Source: Dipteris shenzhenensis (lineage: Eukaryota; Polypodiophyta; Polypodiopsida; Gleicheniales). Taken from it: a stretch of DNA of 64,000 nucleotides. Position 1 is the stretch's first letter. Every line of letters starts with the position of its first letter. The translations under genes and the position numbers were made by a program. A model generated the notes under the pieces. That model saw nothing but the letters and a program-made list of their open reading frames with translations, searched no databases and had not been told where the DNA came from. Shown here piece by piece: positions 45,300-56,768 of the stretch. Where the stretch lies: the NCBI GenBank assembly GCA_047967505.1, contig CM106540.1. One strand, written 5' to 3'.

Positions 45300-47650
45300 A
45301 ATGCAAGATGACAAGAAATCCCTTTGGGATTACATAGCCAAAATCAAGCACCTCAATTCCCATTGCAAACCATATGAGTGGATGAGCAATGAATGATTGT
45401 TACCTCGCTGCCTCATTGGATTGGCAGGCCTGAAGCTGCATGACCACCTGATGGTTATGAATCCTATGTCCTTTGACCTATGTAGCAAGGTGGCTATCAG
45501 CATAAGTGATAATATGATGGATAAGGCTAACTCAGGATAAAACCCTGACCCCATCAGAAGTAGCACCATCAGTCTCCCATTAGTCAGGTCTTCCAGTGTG
45601 GAGACGATCAAGAAGGAGATCAAGCCCAAGGGCTTGGATGAGCTGGCCTCAAATTTATTGAATCAGCTAGGCCAGTAGTGGAGGTCAGGAACCTCTAAGG
45701 AGATGCCAAGAAACCCCCACTTGTTTCCACAAAGAGACAACGTCTGGTGTGGGGTATGCAATGGCAAACATCCCTCCAATAAGTGCCCTCTCCTTAGGGC
45801 AAGGCCAGCCCTCTACTATGCACACTGTCATAGATGGGGAAGCCATGATACCTCCCAATGCCGATTTTCGAGGTCCTTGCCCCAACCCATGTATCAAACG
45901 AGACCCCCGTTAGCCTTGATGGCCCCGCCTAATCCTATGAATGCACAAGGTGCTCCTTTGGCTAGTTCAACCTAGTACAGAGCAGAACAAGCTCCGTTAC
46001 CACCGTCCATATTGGGTCCTTAACCTCCCCTACCCCATATAGCTTTGGTCAATCAAGTATTGGTATAGGAAGTACCCAATGATTGGGAGGAGATAGATCT
46101 AGACCACCGGATCTAGACCACGAACTCCTCAGCTACTACCCCTATGAGGAAGGAAGTGGCACCCTAAGTCACTACCTCTTGCAAGAGGATCAACAAGTCC
46201 CTGTGTTCCAAACTCGTTCCAAACCGCTCCCTTGAAATCAAGGGCTAGACACCTAAACTCTATTGCTCGAAGGCCCTTGCTCTAATGCTATATCTACCAG
46301 GGCCCATGCAGGGCAAGTGAGTGCCCCTACAAATGTACTTCAAACCCTTCGGTGTCATGCTTCAAGTGTCAGGGGCCACATTTCTTGAAGGACCACCCCT
46401 ACAGGGATCTGACCCCATCCTCCCCTCCCATGACTGGGCCAATGACTTTTAAGGGTACTACAGCCACTTGGCCTTGTTCGATACTAAGCAAGTTAAGGTT
46501 GGTGCTCTTAGGCGGGGTGACTAGGGTTGTTGGTCTTCTCAAGGGACATTCCTTGAACAAATGCTCGATTCTGCACCCCGCACACAAGGGTGTAACAAGG
46601 ATGCAAGCCAAAGCCATAGGTAGGGCAATGACGAAACAGGTAAGGAAGGATAAAGGGCCCCTACTAAAAGGACTTGAAGTTCATCAACATCTGAGACCTG
46701 GTCCAAGAAAGCCATTTGGGTAGGTGATGTGTCTGACTAGGTGCTCATTCAAGATGGTTCCGATGAGGAGATAGCTCTGCTGCCTCAGAACGTGCTTCCA
46801 CCTAAGGTGACCCATAAGTACCTTTGAGCTCCGGTGTAAACAAGCCAGTGTAGGCCCAAGGCCCCACCCCCCTCTAAGGAAACCTATCTGGATCCAGTCC
46901 TAGAGAAACAATAGGTAATAGAGGCTCAGAACTTGTTACGAGATTGCTAGGAAAAGTTTGAGCATATACTCAAGGTGAGCAGAGGGTTGGATACCATCCA
47001 CTCAGCCCCCCAGCTGACTGACCATCAAGGAGCAAAGGCACTCAAAGTGCTAAAAAGGGTGGAAGAAGAGGAACGTTTCAACTTTGATAAGTCAAGGGCT
47101 CTAGATCTGATGTAGAAAATGTTCCAGGAGGACCTAGTATTGCAAAATCTGTAGGGAGAAGGAGACCTTTATGGTTTCAAGGACTTGCTATCCAACCATC
47201 TGGACCATAACCCTAAAGCTGTTCTAGCAGTGTGAGAGGGAAGAGGATGAAAAAGAGTCAAATGAATTCTAGTATGCACCTCTTCTCGAACTAGAATTTT
47301 CTCAGAATTGGATGCACATCCTAGCCAACATTGATGTTCTAGAGAGAATAGGGTTCCAAATCACAACCCCCGAGCTCGTTAGAATGACTTGGTGGTTCCC
47401 CTTAGAATGTTTAACATGCTTAAATCCCATGAGGTGAGCAAAGGGACAGTAAGGGTCAAATGAGACCTCCATTGGCTAGCATACATTCACGCTACACCAT
47501 GAGTTCTCTTCCAATTGGGGAGCTAAGGTGAGCAAGGTAACCTCTCTAGTTGGCTCTATAAGTGCAATGAAAAGCCCCCTTCAGGTCCGAAACTCCCTTT
47601 ATCCAAAAGCTCGGCTAAGGCCAAAAGGACCACTTCTTCTGCAGAAATAG
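45300..47650 (+). pseudogene. Gypsy gag region, decayed
   Basis: Reading from about 45300, DKKSLWDYIAKIKHLNSHC gives a gag-like helical segment, followed by KGLDELASNLLNQLGQ. Two Cys-rich clusters follow: CGVCNGKHPSNKC (about 45760) and HCHRWGSHDTSQC (about 45830). Another, CFKCQGPHFLKDH, lies near 46355. Further right, GFQITTPELVRMTWWF (about 47350) belongs to the region before the polymerase. Stops and frameshifts are frequent. No reverse-transcriptase motif (YVDD or similar) was found before the RNase H/integrase linker, so the polymerase appears deleted. Confidence 0.65.
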
Positions 47651-47659
47651 AGGAGGAAG

Positions 47660-48086
47660 TTGAAGAGAAGGAAGACCTATGATAGGTTCCAGCCCACTAC
47701 AAGGCCAGGGGCCTACATAATGGAGGATCGCAAGATCTTATACCAACAGACCTTCACAATCACTGTTCATAAGGCGAAGGCCCATGTTGTAGTAGCTGAC
47801 CACCTATCAAGAATCCCAAATGGTGAAACCCCAACGGGAGTCAAAGATAACCTCCCTAATGCTTCCCTCTTCCTCATTAACATCATACTTGAATGGGCCC
47901 ACTGAGATCGGTCACTACCTAGCCAATGGCCTACCCCTGGGCCAAGCTCTCAAAAAAGACAGAGCTTGCAAACTCATTAAGGAAGCAACTCCATATCAAC
48001 TAATTGCAAGCCAACTATACAACATGGGCAAGGATGGCATCATGCATGGATGTGTGTGCGAGCATGAATACATTGAGATGCTCGAG
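47660..48086 (+). pseudogene. Gypsy RNase H end and integrase linker
   Basis: KAKAHVVVADHLSRIPNGE then TGVKDNLPNASLF is the typical end of Gypsy RNase H. After a frame change, HYLANGLPLGQALKKDR and QLIASQLYNMGKDGIMH lead to HEYIEMLEEA. The text is cut there by the Copia insertion and resumes at 53683 with HSGIVGGHF. The two halves together give a continuous Gypsy integrase zinc-finger region. Confidence 0.85.
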
Positions 48087-48091
48087 GAAGC

Positions 48092-48770
48092 TGTTAAATT
48101 ACATGGTGCAATGGAACAAAAACTGAACAAAGAATAGAGAGTACACAGCAAACTAGAGAGATGAACAAAATTTTCCTTCAATATTGATGTAGTATAGATG
48201 ATGGCTTTGTCCACATGTGCACTCCCACAGTGGAGCTTAGATGGTGATCTAGAGAGATACTAGGTGAAGAGCTACTAGCTGGAAGATCTCTGCTGGAAGA
48301 TTTGATCCGGTACAATGGACTGGGGAGGTCGCCTCTTTATAGCTATGAGGGCAATAGTTGGATCAATGTAGTCAGTGGAACCGGCCAGTCAACCTAGTCG
48401 GTGAAGCTGACCAATCAACCTAGTCAGTGGAACCAACTAGTCGTCCATGGAATATTCAAGGAATATTCCCTATACCATCGCCTTGAGGGCTCTCGCCCTT
48501 GAACCCCCACTAGGGGGGTCATTGGCCCCCCTAGGACCCCTTAGTTGGGGGCCAGCTGGCCCCCAAGCCCCAGCAAGAATAAGGGGCTCCCACACAATCA
48601 CCTTTCTACGATCAATGGTCTCATTGATAGACCTCATCTGAGATGCAAGTCAAGATCCATCCAATGTCCCAGGCTCACACATGGCTTCTCCTCATATGGG
48701 GGCCTTACAACTTGAGCACCTTGGACCACTGGTGGTTACCAGGAGAGTGGGGCATTGAGCATATCTGACA
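48092..48770 (-). repeat. Copia B 3' LTR
   Basis: 679 bp, matching the LTR at 52848-53491 with substitutions and small indels. On the minus strand it begins TGTCAGATATGC and ends TAATTTAACA. A polypurine tract (CATTGAGGAGGTG) lies just before it at 48771-48783. Confidence 0.93.
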
Positions 48771-48799
48771 CACCTCCTCAATGTCCACCCGTAGGTAAA

Positions 48800-50413
48800 C
48801 TACCTTCTCGGCCCAGTGCCGAGTCTCTGAAGGTGACCCTGAAGCTGATCCTTCCCGAGTGCCTTGGTGAAGATATCTGCTCCATTTTGCTCTATTGGAT
48901 AGTAGACCAATTCCACTATCCCGTCCTCGATCAAATCACGCACATAGTGATACTGAATCTCTATATGTTTTGTGTGCGCATGAAACAATGGATTTTTAGC
49001 AATGGCCATGCAACTTTGATTGTCGCACCTCAACACAATTGCCTCATCCTCTTGCACTCCCATGTGCCATAAGGTCCTCCTCAGCCACACTACTTCACAT
49101 GTAGCAAAACATGCTAACTTGTACTCAGCCTCAGTAGAAGACAATGCCACTGTTGGTTGTTTCTTAATGATCCAAGAGAAGATACCTGAACCTAAAGAAA
49201 AAAAATATCCAGAAATTGATTTCCTAGAATCAACATCTCCAGCCCAATCTGAGTCACAATGACTAGCCAAGGAAGTGCTCGTACCATAGGTGATGCCATA
49301 ATCAAGAGTGCCCTTCACATACCTGAGCACCTGCATCCCTGCATTCCAATGATTCTCCCCAGGCTTATTGGAGAACTTGCTCAAAATGCCAACAACAAAA
49401 CTAATGTTTGGTCTGGTGTTGCACAGATAGATGAGACTGCCGACCAACTTCCTATACCTCTCGATGTCTGTTGGTGGTGAGGCATCCTCCATAGATAGCC
49501 TCACATTTACCTCCATTGGTGTAGCTATCTCCTTGCACTCGGACATACCAAATGCCTTCAAGATCTCCCTTGCATATTTTTGCTGAGAGATGAAGATCTT
49601 GCTTGGCTCTTGCCAGACTTCAACCCCCAAATGGTAGTGCATCAAGCCTAATTCTGTCATCTCAAACTCTATGCTCAACGCCTTTCTAGTCTACTAGATC
49701 ATGTCTTCATAGTCACCTGTGATAAGGAGATCATCCACATATAGAAAAATAATAGCAGATTTTCCACCTTTCCTGTACACATACAAGTTAGCATCTGAGG
49801 CACATCTTTTGAAGTTTAATTTATGAAAGAATTTGTCTATCCACTGGTACCATGCTCTTGGGGCCTGTTTCAGCCCATACAGAGCCTTCTTCAGCTTACA
49901 TACCTTGTTCTTAGAATGGGGGGCCTCAAACCCTGGTGGTTGAGCCACGTACACCTCCTCCTTGAGGTCACCATTCAAGAATGCTGATTTAACATCCATT
50001 TAATAAATTGGCCACTTTTTATGAGCAGCCATCGATAGTACTATGCGAATAGTGGTCATTCTAGTGGTCAGTGCAAAAGATTCCTGAAAATCAAACCCTT
50101 CAACTTGCAAAAATCCTTGTGCAGCCAATCTGGCTTTGTACTTTTCCAAAATCCCATCGGCCTTATACTTTACCTTCCAAACCCACTTGGTGCCAATAAC
50201 CCTTCTGCTAGGTGGTCGATCTACCAGCTCCCAAGTTTCATTCTTCATGATGGTGTCATATTCTACTTGCATATCATTTTTCCAATCTTGGTCTGCAAGT
50301 GCTTCCTCCAAACTCGCAGGCTCCGTAACTTCTGCAATAATCTCAACCATCAAGGCCATATTGACTATGTGAGCAGAAGCCCTCCTTTGCTCTTCGATTC
50401 TCTGAGACTGCAC
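48800..50413 (-). pseudogene. Copia B reverse transcriptase and RNase H
   Basis: Minus strand: KNETWELVDRP and GTKWVWKVKYKADG (about 50240-50160) open the Copia reverse transcriptase. It continues with [18 protein letters not shown] and [16 protein letters not shown] (catalytic YVDD, about 49710-49740). RNase H follows in 48800-49678 (HCDSDWAGDVDSRKSISGY, LSSTEAEY, KHIEIQYHYVRDLIEDG). Only two in-frame stops break the chain, at about 50000 and 49680, so this part is the best preserved of the element. Activity is lost through those stops and the rearranged gag-protease part. Confidence 0.95.
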
Positions 50414-51342
50414 CTTGGTCCATCTGCATGCTGCTCAACAGACATAGGCATCTGGTTATCATGATCGTAGAGCTGCCTCACCCCCATCGCAACAATGGCT
50501 TTTTTGATGGTGTAGCAACAGGTTGGTGACTTATACCTTCATCATCTGATATTTCCTCCTCCTTTATAGCTCCTAGGATAGGTCCATAGTGAATTACCTC
50601 TTCGCTTGATGATAAAGTGGAAGAGCTCTTCTCTACCTCCATTGCATGTGGCTACTCCTTGAATACCACATCACGGCTTGCTATGATCTTCTTTGCCTCT
50701 CGGTCATACAACTTATAGGCTTTCTTCTCATCACAATAGCCTAAGAAGATACATTTGATGCTTTTGCGATGTAGCTTGTTTCTCTCTTTGTCTGGTACAT
50801 GTGCATAGCATTCACACCCAAACGTTTTGAAATAGGAGACAGATGAATTCTTACTGCTATAAGCCTCATGTGGTGTTTTACCTTTGATGCCTTTGTATAG
50901 CTGCATTAAGGATGTAAACCACAGTATTGATAGCCTCAGCCCAAAGTGGTTTGGCAGTCCTGCACCTTTCAACATACACCTCCCCATCTCCACAGTGGTC
51001 CGCATTTGGCATTCAACAACCAAATTTTGCCGAGGCATATGTGGTGTTGTCGTTTGTCACTTAATCCCTTTGCTCTTGCAAAAATCTCCAAACTCTGTAG
51101 AAACAAACTCACCACCACCATCCGATCTAATTTTCTTTACTTTTCTCCCTGTTTCATTTTCAACAAACTGTAGCCATTCTTTCAATTTACCAAAACTTGA
51201 GCCTTTTTGCAAAGAAAGTACACCCACATCTTCCTACTATAGTCATCGACAATCAATAAAAAATAAGAAGATCTCCCCAAGGCCTATGTAGGCATTTTAC
51301 CGCACAAGTCAACATGCACCAACTCTATATACCTTGTTTTAT
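50414..51342 (-). pseudogene. Copia B integrase
   Basis: From about 51342 the minus strand reads YIELVHVDLCGKMPT, the start of the Copia integrase core. Frame-shifted core sequence follows, then a long frame (50652-51038) with GKTPHEAYS, FKTFGCECYAHVPD, CIFLGYCDEKKAYKLYD and a terminal DVVFKE, typical of the integrase C-terminus. The joint to reverse transcriptase (50414-50650) is acidic, Ser-rich and frame-broken. The HHCC zinc finger expected before the core is not in this orientation. Confidence 0.9.
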
Positions 51343-52146
51343 GCTTTACTTATGGAGGAGGAATTGAGGCTTAAAGCTCGAGATGGAGGCGGCAATGGGG
51401 ATGCTACATTCTCTACCATTGTGAAAGGCAAAGGTGGTTCCTCCACCAAAGGTGAGTCCTCTACTAGTGGTGACAAAAAGAAGAAGGGCAGCAAGAAGAA
51501 GTTTCAGGGAGAATGCTTCTACTACAAGAAGAAAGGCCATGTGATTGCAGATTACCGGGTCAAGAAAGCAGATGAAAAGAATGGTACCCTGAAGAAGAAA
51601 AATAAAGGGAAAGAGACAGCTAACACAGCGGAAGTAGATTTGGATCTATTTCTGGCCATTGAGGAAGAGTGTTCCTTAGTTCAAGAAGCATCAACTACTG
51701 ATTCATGGGTGTTGGATAGTGGTGCCTCCTGTCACATGACCTGCAAGAAGGGTCTATATTATTCTATGCAGCCTCTACAGGAACCCATCATAGTGACAAT
51801 TGGAAATAACACAAAATGCCCTGTTGAGGGTACAGGTACAATTTCATTTGTTTGTATAAATGGAGATGTTAAGAAACTATCTAATGTGCTGTATGTTCCA
51901 CAAATCAAGAGAAATTTGCTATCAGTTGCTTCCATAACTGACCTTGACCATGAGATGAGGTTCAACAAGACAGGAGCAAAAATTTTGGATAGTGCTAGCA
52001 ATCTTATTGGCACAAGAGTAAGGAGGAAGTATGATTTAAGTGCTCTTACAGCCACTGCTAGAGTGGGCACAAGCAAACTTTGGCACAAAAGATTTGGCCA
52101 CATTGGATTTGCAGTGCTGAAGGAGATGCGAAAGCACCTCAAATGA
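51334..52146 (+). pseudogene. Copia B gag C-terminus, protease and pre-integrase, inverted
   Basis: A 270-codon open frame on the plus strand, opposite to the rest of the element. It begins inside Gag (LLMEEELRLKARDG), continues through a Lys-rich segment with a degenerate zinc knuckle (CFYYKKKGHVIADY), then the protease (SWVLDSGASCHMT, intact DSGAS), and ends in the pre-integrase part (LWHKRFGHIGFAVLKEMRKH). Both edges coincide with breaks in the flanking minus-strand frames: gag N-terminus stops at about 52147 and integrase starts at about 51342. The CxxC half of the integrase finger is missing. Confidence 0.93.
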
Positions 52147-52835
52147 CAATGGTTGGGGTCTCACGTGAGTGTTGAGTGCTATTACTAGTCCATCAAACCT
52201 TGGTGGAAATATCCGGAGACACCGCCGAGAGCTAGCTCTTCGCTAGTCTTTTGTATCCCAGCACTAGCCATCTGGTCATGTAGATTTTTGATTTAGGTTA
52301 TGAACGCCTCCACTGTCTCTCCTTCATTAAACTTCTCAGTTGTGAGCTGATTCTCCAAGTTCTAGATCCTTGTCTGATTTCATGTCTCATACTGACTCTT
52401 CAATATGTTCCAGGCCACAGTTGCCTTAGATGTATGCTAAATCAAGGTCAAAACACTATCAGTAGTACTTGTAACTAGGACACACAGAGCATCTACATTT
52501 TTGCATTTCCAAGCCAGCATTAGGAGATATCATACTCCTCGGATTTGCTGGGTTTGGGGTTCCTTATGGTTCTAGGTCAGTCCCCAGTACTGTCTCCAGA
52601 AGCTCATATGAATCCAGAATAGCAGTAATTTTAAACTTCCACAGAGTGTAGTTCGTACCATCTAGCTTGCCTTCAGTGAAAGCTGGTGGGTGAATCCTCA
52701 ATCCCTAGATTGTTGGTGTAGCAGTAGCTGCTAAACTTGAGCCGCTTTATGTTGAGCCGCTTCCTGTTGCCATCACTCTGTATGCTGTTGAAGCCCTCGC
52801 CCCTCTTCTATTCTTCGACCCTTAGAGCCATCTGG
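52147..52835 (-). pseudogene. Copia B gag N-terminus
   Basis: Read on the minus strand from about 52770, frames give KLDGTNYTLWKFKI and ILDSYELLETVLG, then SKATVAWNILKSQYE, ENQLTTEKFNEGETVEAF and NLHDQMASAG, the Copia Gag (UBN2-like) pattern. Several stops and frame changes are present. It ends at about 52147 in HVRPQPL, exactly where the inverted block begins. Confidence 0.85.
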
Positions 52836-52847
52836 GCTCTGATACCA
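52836..52847 (-). promoter_or_regulatory. Copia B primer-binding site
   Basis: GCTCTGATACCA on the plus strand, TGGTATCAGAGC on the minus, is a perfect complement to the plant initiator tRNA-Met 3' end. It abuts the LTR edge at 52848. Confidence 0.95.
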
Positions 52848-53491
52848 TGTTAAATTACATGGCACAGTGGAACAGAAACTGAACAAAGAATAGAGAGTAC
52901 ACATCAAACTGGAGATGAACAAAATTTTCCTTCAATACCGATGTAGTACAGATGATGGCTCTATCCACCCGTGCGCTCCCACAGTGGAGCTTAGATGGTG
53001 ATCTAGATAGACACTAGGTGAAGAGCTACTAGCTGGAAGATCTCTGTTGGAAGATCTGATCTAGTACAATGGACTGGAGAGGTCACCTCTTTATAGCTAT
53101 GAGGGCGGTAACTACATCAACATAGTCGGTGGAACCGACCAGTCAACTTAGTCGGTGAAGCCGACCAATCAATCTAGTCGGTAGAACCGACTAGTCATCC
53201 ATGGAATATTCAAGGAATATTTCCTATACCATTGCCTCAGGGGCTCTCGCCCCCGAACCCCCACCAAGGGGGCTGCTGGCCCCCAAGCCCCAGTAAGAAT
53301 AAGGGGCTCCCACACAATCACCTTTCTACCATCAACGGTCTCATTGATAGAACTCATCTGACATGCAAGTCAGGATCCATCCAGTGTCCCAGGCTCACAC
53401 ATGGCTTCTCCTCATATGGGGGCCCTTACAACTTGAGCATCTTGGACCACTGGTGGTTACCAAGAGAGTGGGGCATTGAGCATATCTAACA
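52848..53491 (-). repeat. Copia B full LTR (5' side)
   Basis: 644 bp. On the minus strand it begins TGTTAGATATGC and ends TAATTTAACA, with a polypurine tract (ACATTGAGGGGGGC) just before it at 53492-53505. It therefore has both a primer site on one side and a polypurine tract on the other, so it served as the 3' LTR of one unit and the 5' LTR of the next. Confidence 0.93.
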
Positions 53492-53682
53492 GCCCCCCTC
53501 AATGTCCACCCGTAGGTGAACTACCTTCTCAGCCCAATGCCGAGTCTCTGAAGGTGACCCTAAAGCTGATCCTTCCTGAGTGCCTTGGTGAAGATATCTG
53601 CTCCATTTTGCTATGTTGGATAGTAGACCAATTCCACTATCTCGTCCTCAATCAAATCACGGGGCATTAAGCATATCTAATA
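53492..53682 (-). mobile_element. Residual upstream Copia unit and LTR scrap
   Basis: 53492-53660 matches the RNase H end at 48771-48940. 53661-53682 (GGGGCATTAAGCATATCTAA plus TA) matches the outer edge of the LTR. The rest of the upstream unit has been deleted. Confidence 0.88.
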
Positions 53683-54460
53683 GAAACCCACTCTGGAATT
53701 GTAGGAGGGCATTTTGCCGTTGATGTTATAGCACGTAAGGTGCTCTAGGCTAGCCTTTGGTGGTCGAATCTCTTCAAAGATGTAGCCAAATTTATCAAGC
53801 GGTGCAACCCCTGCCAGTGTGTGCAAATCCCACATAAGGTGGACATGTTGCCTTTAACTAGAATATTAACCAATCAGCCCTTTGAGAAATGGGGCATTGA
53901 TTTTATTGGACCCATAAGTTCAATAGCTAAAGGAACCAAGGCTAGATACATCATCTTGGCCACAAATTACTTCACCAAGTGGGTAGAAGAGAGAGCCACC
54001 GTGAAGGCAGATGTGAGATCCATCGCTAAATTCTTATACGAGCAAGTTATCACACAGTTTGGAAGGCCCTTAGAGCTAGTCACCAACTAAGGAAGTCATT
54101 TCCTCAACGAAACGATAATAGTCTTGACTAGTGAATTCATGATCATACATAGGAAGTCAATGCCATACTATCCTAGGGCAAATGGCTTGGCTGAGAGCTC
54201 CAATAAAACTTGCTATAAGATCATAACTTGCACAGTAGAGGACAAACATACTGACTGGGAGCATAAGCTCACTTCAACCTTATGGACCTTTAGAACATCC
54301 TACAAGGTAGCCATGAACTGCACCCCCTTTAGCCTAGCCTTCTAGGTGGAGGCAGTGATGCCAATAGAGTACGTAGTGCCTAGCCTTTGCCTTACCATCA
54401 AAGAAAGGCTCACTGAGAATGCCTTACAAGCCACTCACACTACCTACCCTTCAAGCCATC
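53683..54460 (+). pseudogene. Gypsy integrase
   Basis: Continues the text broken at 48086: HSGIVGGHF and CNPCQC form the HHCC finger (about 53690-53825). Then FEKWGIDFIGPISSIAKGTK carries the first catalytic Asp, LVTN followed by a TAA then GSHF marks the second catalytic site with the Asp changed to Asn, and YYPRANGLAESSNK carries the Glu. ATLWTFRT-like and TPFSLAF follow. The TAA at about 54088 and the lost Asp show it is inactive. Confidence 0.92.
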
Positions 54461-54850
54461 CATAGAGAAAAAGAACTCAAGGCAGAGGTAGCCCGGATGA
54501 AATGCTAGGCCATCGAAGAAGCCAGGGCATGTAATGCTAAGCTCAGATAGCGTAAGCAAATGGCATTGCTTAAGGCAACGCTTGAACACCCAAGTCTGAT
54601 GGATGAACTAATGGTAGAACTAGCTAGGTTGCATGTTCAATTGCAGGGTCCGAGAATGTGCATCAGAACACTTGTGGATCCGAGAGCAAGCCACAACTTC
54701 ATCTCCCGCGAGGTATGAGAAAAGCTACAGGTGCCCCTAAACCTCACCATCGCTTCGGTAAGGGCTATCAATGGCCAACTCCTAAGCACCTTGGGTTTTG
54801 TGAACTAAGTCTAACGGTTGTTCGCTAGGAAGTAGAAATATTCTTTTGTG
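54461..54850 (+). pseudogene. Retroviral-type aspartic protease remnant after integrase
   Basis: About 54650-54790 reads RTLVDPRASHNFISREV then EKLQVPLNLTIASVRAING. This is the Gypsy aspartic protease pattern, but the active site D-x-G-A-S has become D-P-R-A-S. It is unusual to find it after integrase; it normally precedes reverse transcriptase. A second partial element is the simplest explanation. Confidence 0.65.
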
Positions 54851-56200
54851 TTCTCCCCACAGAAGCAACTAATGAATAGATCATATTGGGAAGGACGTGG
54901 TGCTATGCTGTGAACTATCAAATCGACTGGCGAGCCATAATAGCTTCCCTCACGAATGGTGGTAGAATTGCAATAATACCACTGTGTGAACCAAGTCCAA
55001 CTCCTTTTGCTACATCCTCGTCGGCCCAAGATAAAGAAGTTCTACGGGAGGGCGGGCCTGAATCTCCATCCACCTCCAACCCTCCAAACACCAACCCTCC
55101 AAAGAAAGTCCGACATTGAAAGGAGCATAAAACCATCTGCAGCAGCGGCAACCAGGTGCAGTTGCCCATTACACCGCCATTGCTCTCCCCCACTTAGGAA
55201 AACCGTGAACAAGTACAAGAGGCTATTCTCTATGCTCAATGGTACTTCAATAGCAACCGACAACAAGGAAAGATCCAAGTAGGGCAGAAGTCCCTAATCC
55301 CTCCAGAGACGTCTCTATTTAAGGCAACCTTACCAAGAAGAAGGATACGATGCCATCCCAAACTTTGGCATTTAGGTTCTAATCCACCTCCTCAATCGTA
55401 GCATCCCCCCAAGCATTGGGTCACCACCAAGCTCTTGGAAGACCGAGATAGTTACAATGGCAAATAGGTTGTTTGGGTGCTGAAGTTCAAGTCACAAACC
55501 GTAGGGGTTCCGAAGGTAGTTACACAAGTGTCGACCCTGGATGCACTACCATAAGAACCTACCGTCGAATCAACCACAACAAACAAGCCCAAGAGTCCCA
55601 AACGTGCCCTAGTGCCATGAATTGTACAACTCAACATGAGGATCACCAAAGATAGCAAGGGAGCAACACAAGAACCAACCCTTATAATGAGGGGAGTTAC
55701 ACAAGCATCTCCCTCCAAAACTGAAGGCGAACCATCAAAGGTAATTGAGATCATACCATCACCAACGGTGCCACTCGACTTATGAGAGCAAGTGTCTACA
55801 CCAAAGGCAGGTCACACCAAAATCCACTTATCCTAAACAGAGGATCTTGCAAGGAATCGTCACAACACTAGTGTACCACTGGCATCCAAGGTAAGACACA
55901 AGCTGGACACATACTCTACATGGCTGTTAACATGCAATGCGGTAGCGCGATGTCCGCCAACAACCTCCCAACAACACCACATTCCACATGATCATCGAGT
56001 CGAGGTCTAAGTGAGTTAGTACGATAGGCATATCACTCAATGCACCCATGGCCCACAAGTCACTTCCTTGCACTTACACCCACACTTATCCACAGTCAGC
56101 ACTAGGTGATTAGGGTTAGTACATCCCTTCTGCATTTCTTTGCAATTTTTCATGTTGACCTCATAGTCCACCCCCCACACTTCACCTGTACACCTCACCC

Positions 56201-56202
<2 letters not shown>
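54851..56202 (+). other. Degenerate Gypsy-related DNA, no gene assigned
   Basis: Short Pro- and Ser-rich frames on both strands (for example 54986-55282) lack recognisable domains. The sequence is CAA-rich around 55500-55700. It is probably internal sequence of the same or a second Gypsy element. Confidence 0.4.

Positions 56203-56247
<45 letters not shown>
56203..56247. repeat. (CT)n microsatellite
   Basis: Near-perfect CT run of about 45 bp. The Arg-Glu open frame opposite it is an artefact. Confidence 0.96.
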
Positions 56248-56250
<3 letters not shown>

Positions 56251-56280
56251 TTCCCAATTTCCCCCCTCTTTTCCTTTCCT

Positions 56281-56660
56281 TACACTCCTCAGACAGTATC
56301 CTGCCGATCATCGCTATAGAACTATCCCTCCAACTCTTGCTATAGCACTATCCCAAGATCCCACCGACCATCGCCATCTGATTTTCATGCCTGTTGCTGC
56401 CATAATAGTATCTTGCATGTCATTGCCATAACACTATCATGCTGGTCCTTGCCATAATAGAACCCTGTCGACCGTCACCATATGCTATCCTGCAGACCGT
56501 TGCCATCCAAAGATCCCACCAATCATTGCCATCCAATTATCACGCTAATCACTACCATTACAATACCCCACCGACCGTCACCATCCAATTACCTGGCCAA
56601 TCATTACCTTACACCATCCTGCCGACCGTGGGGATAGCAAAATCTATAAAAAGGAGCCCT
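56281..56660. repeat. Degenerate ~32-bp tandem repeat (CCGACCGTCACCAT type)
   Basis: Phrases like CCGACCATCGCCATCTGATT, GTCGACCGTCACCATATGCT, AGACCGTTGCCATCCAAAG and CCGACCGTCACCATCCAATT recur about eleven times. The same phrase occurs at 45190-45245, near the start of the Gypsy gag region. This suggests that 56281-56660 is a second copy of a Gypsy leader region. Confidence 0.75.
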
Positions 56661-56768
56661 ATACTGCCGAATCATCACCATAGCAATTGCCTCCAAACTC
56701 TGTCAAAATTCTGTTAGAAATCTTCCAGCCCCCTGTCCTCTTGCACACATAAATCTAGCAATCAGTAT

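Larger units (their letters stand above)
48087..53687 (-). mobile_element. Copia element B nested in Gypsy, with target-site duplication
   Basis: Insertion spans 48092-53682. It is flanked by GAAGC (48087-48091) and GAAAC (53683-53687), a 5-bp target duplication with one later change; removing the insertion restores the Gypsy integrase reading. The element is in minus orientation: 3' LTR at left (48092-48770), RNase H, RT and integrase leftwards of 51330, an inverted gag-protease block (51334-52146), gag N-terminus, primer site (52836-52847) and a full LTR (52848-53491). Beyond that LTR lie 170 bp of RNase H end and a 22-bp LTR remnant, which shows a former LTR-internal-LTR-internal-LTR chain. 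Confidence 0.92.
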
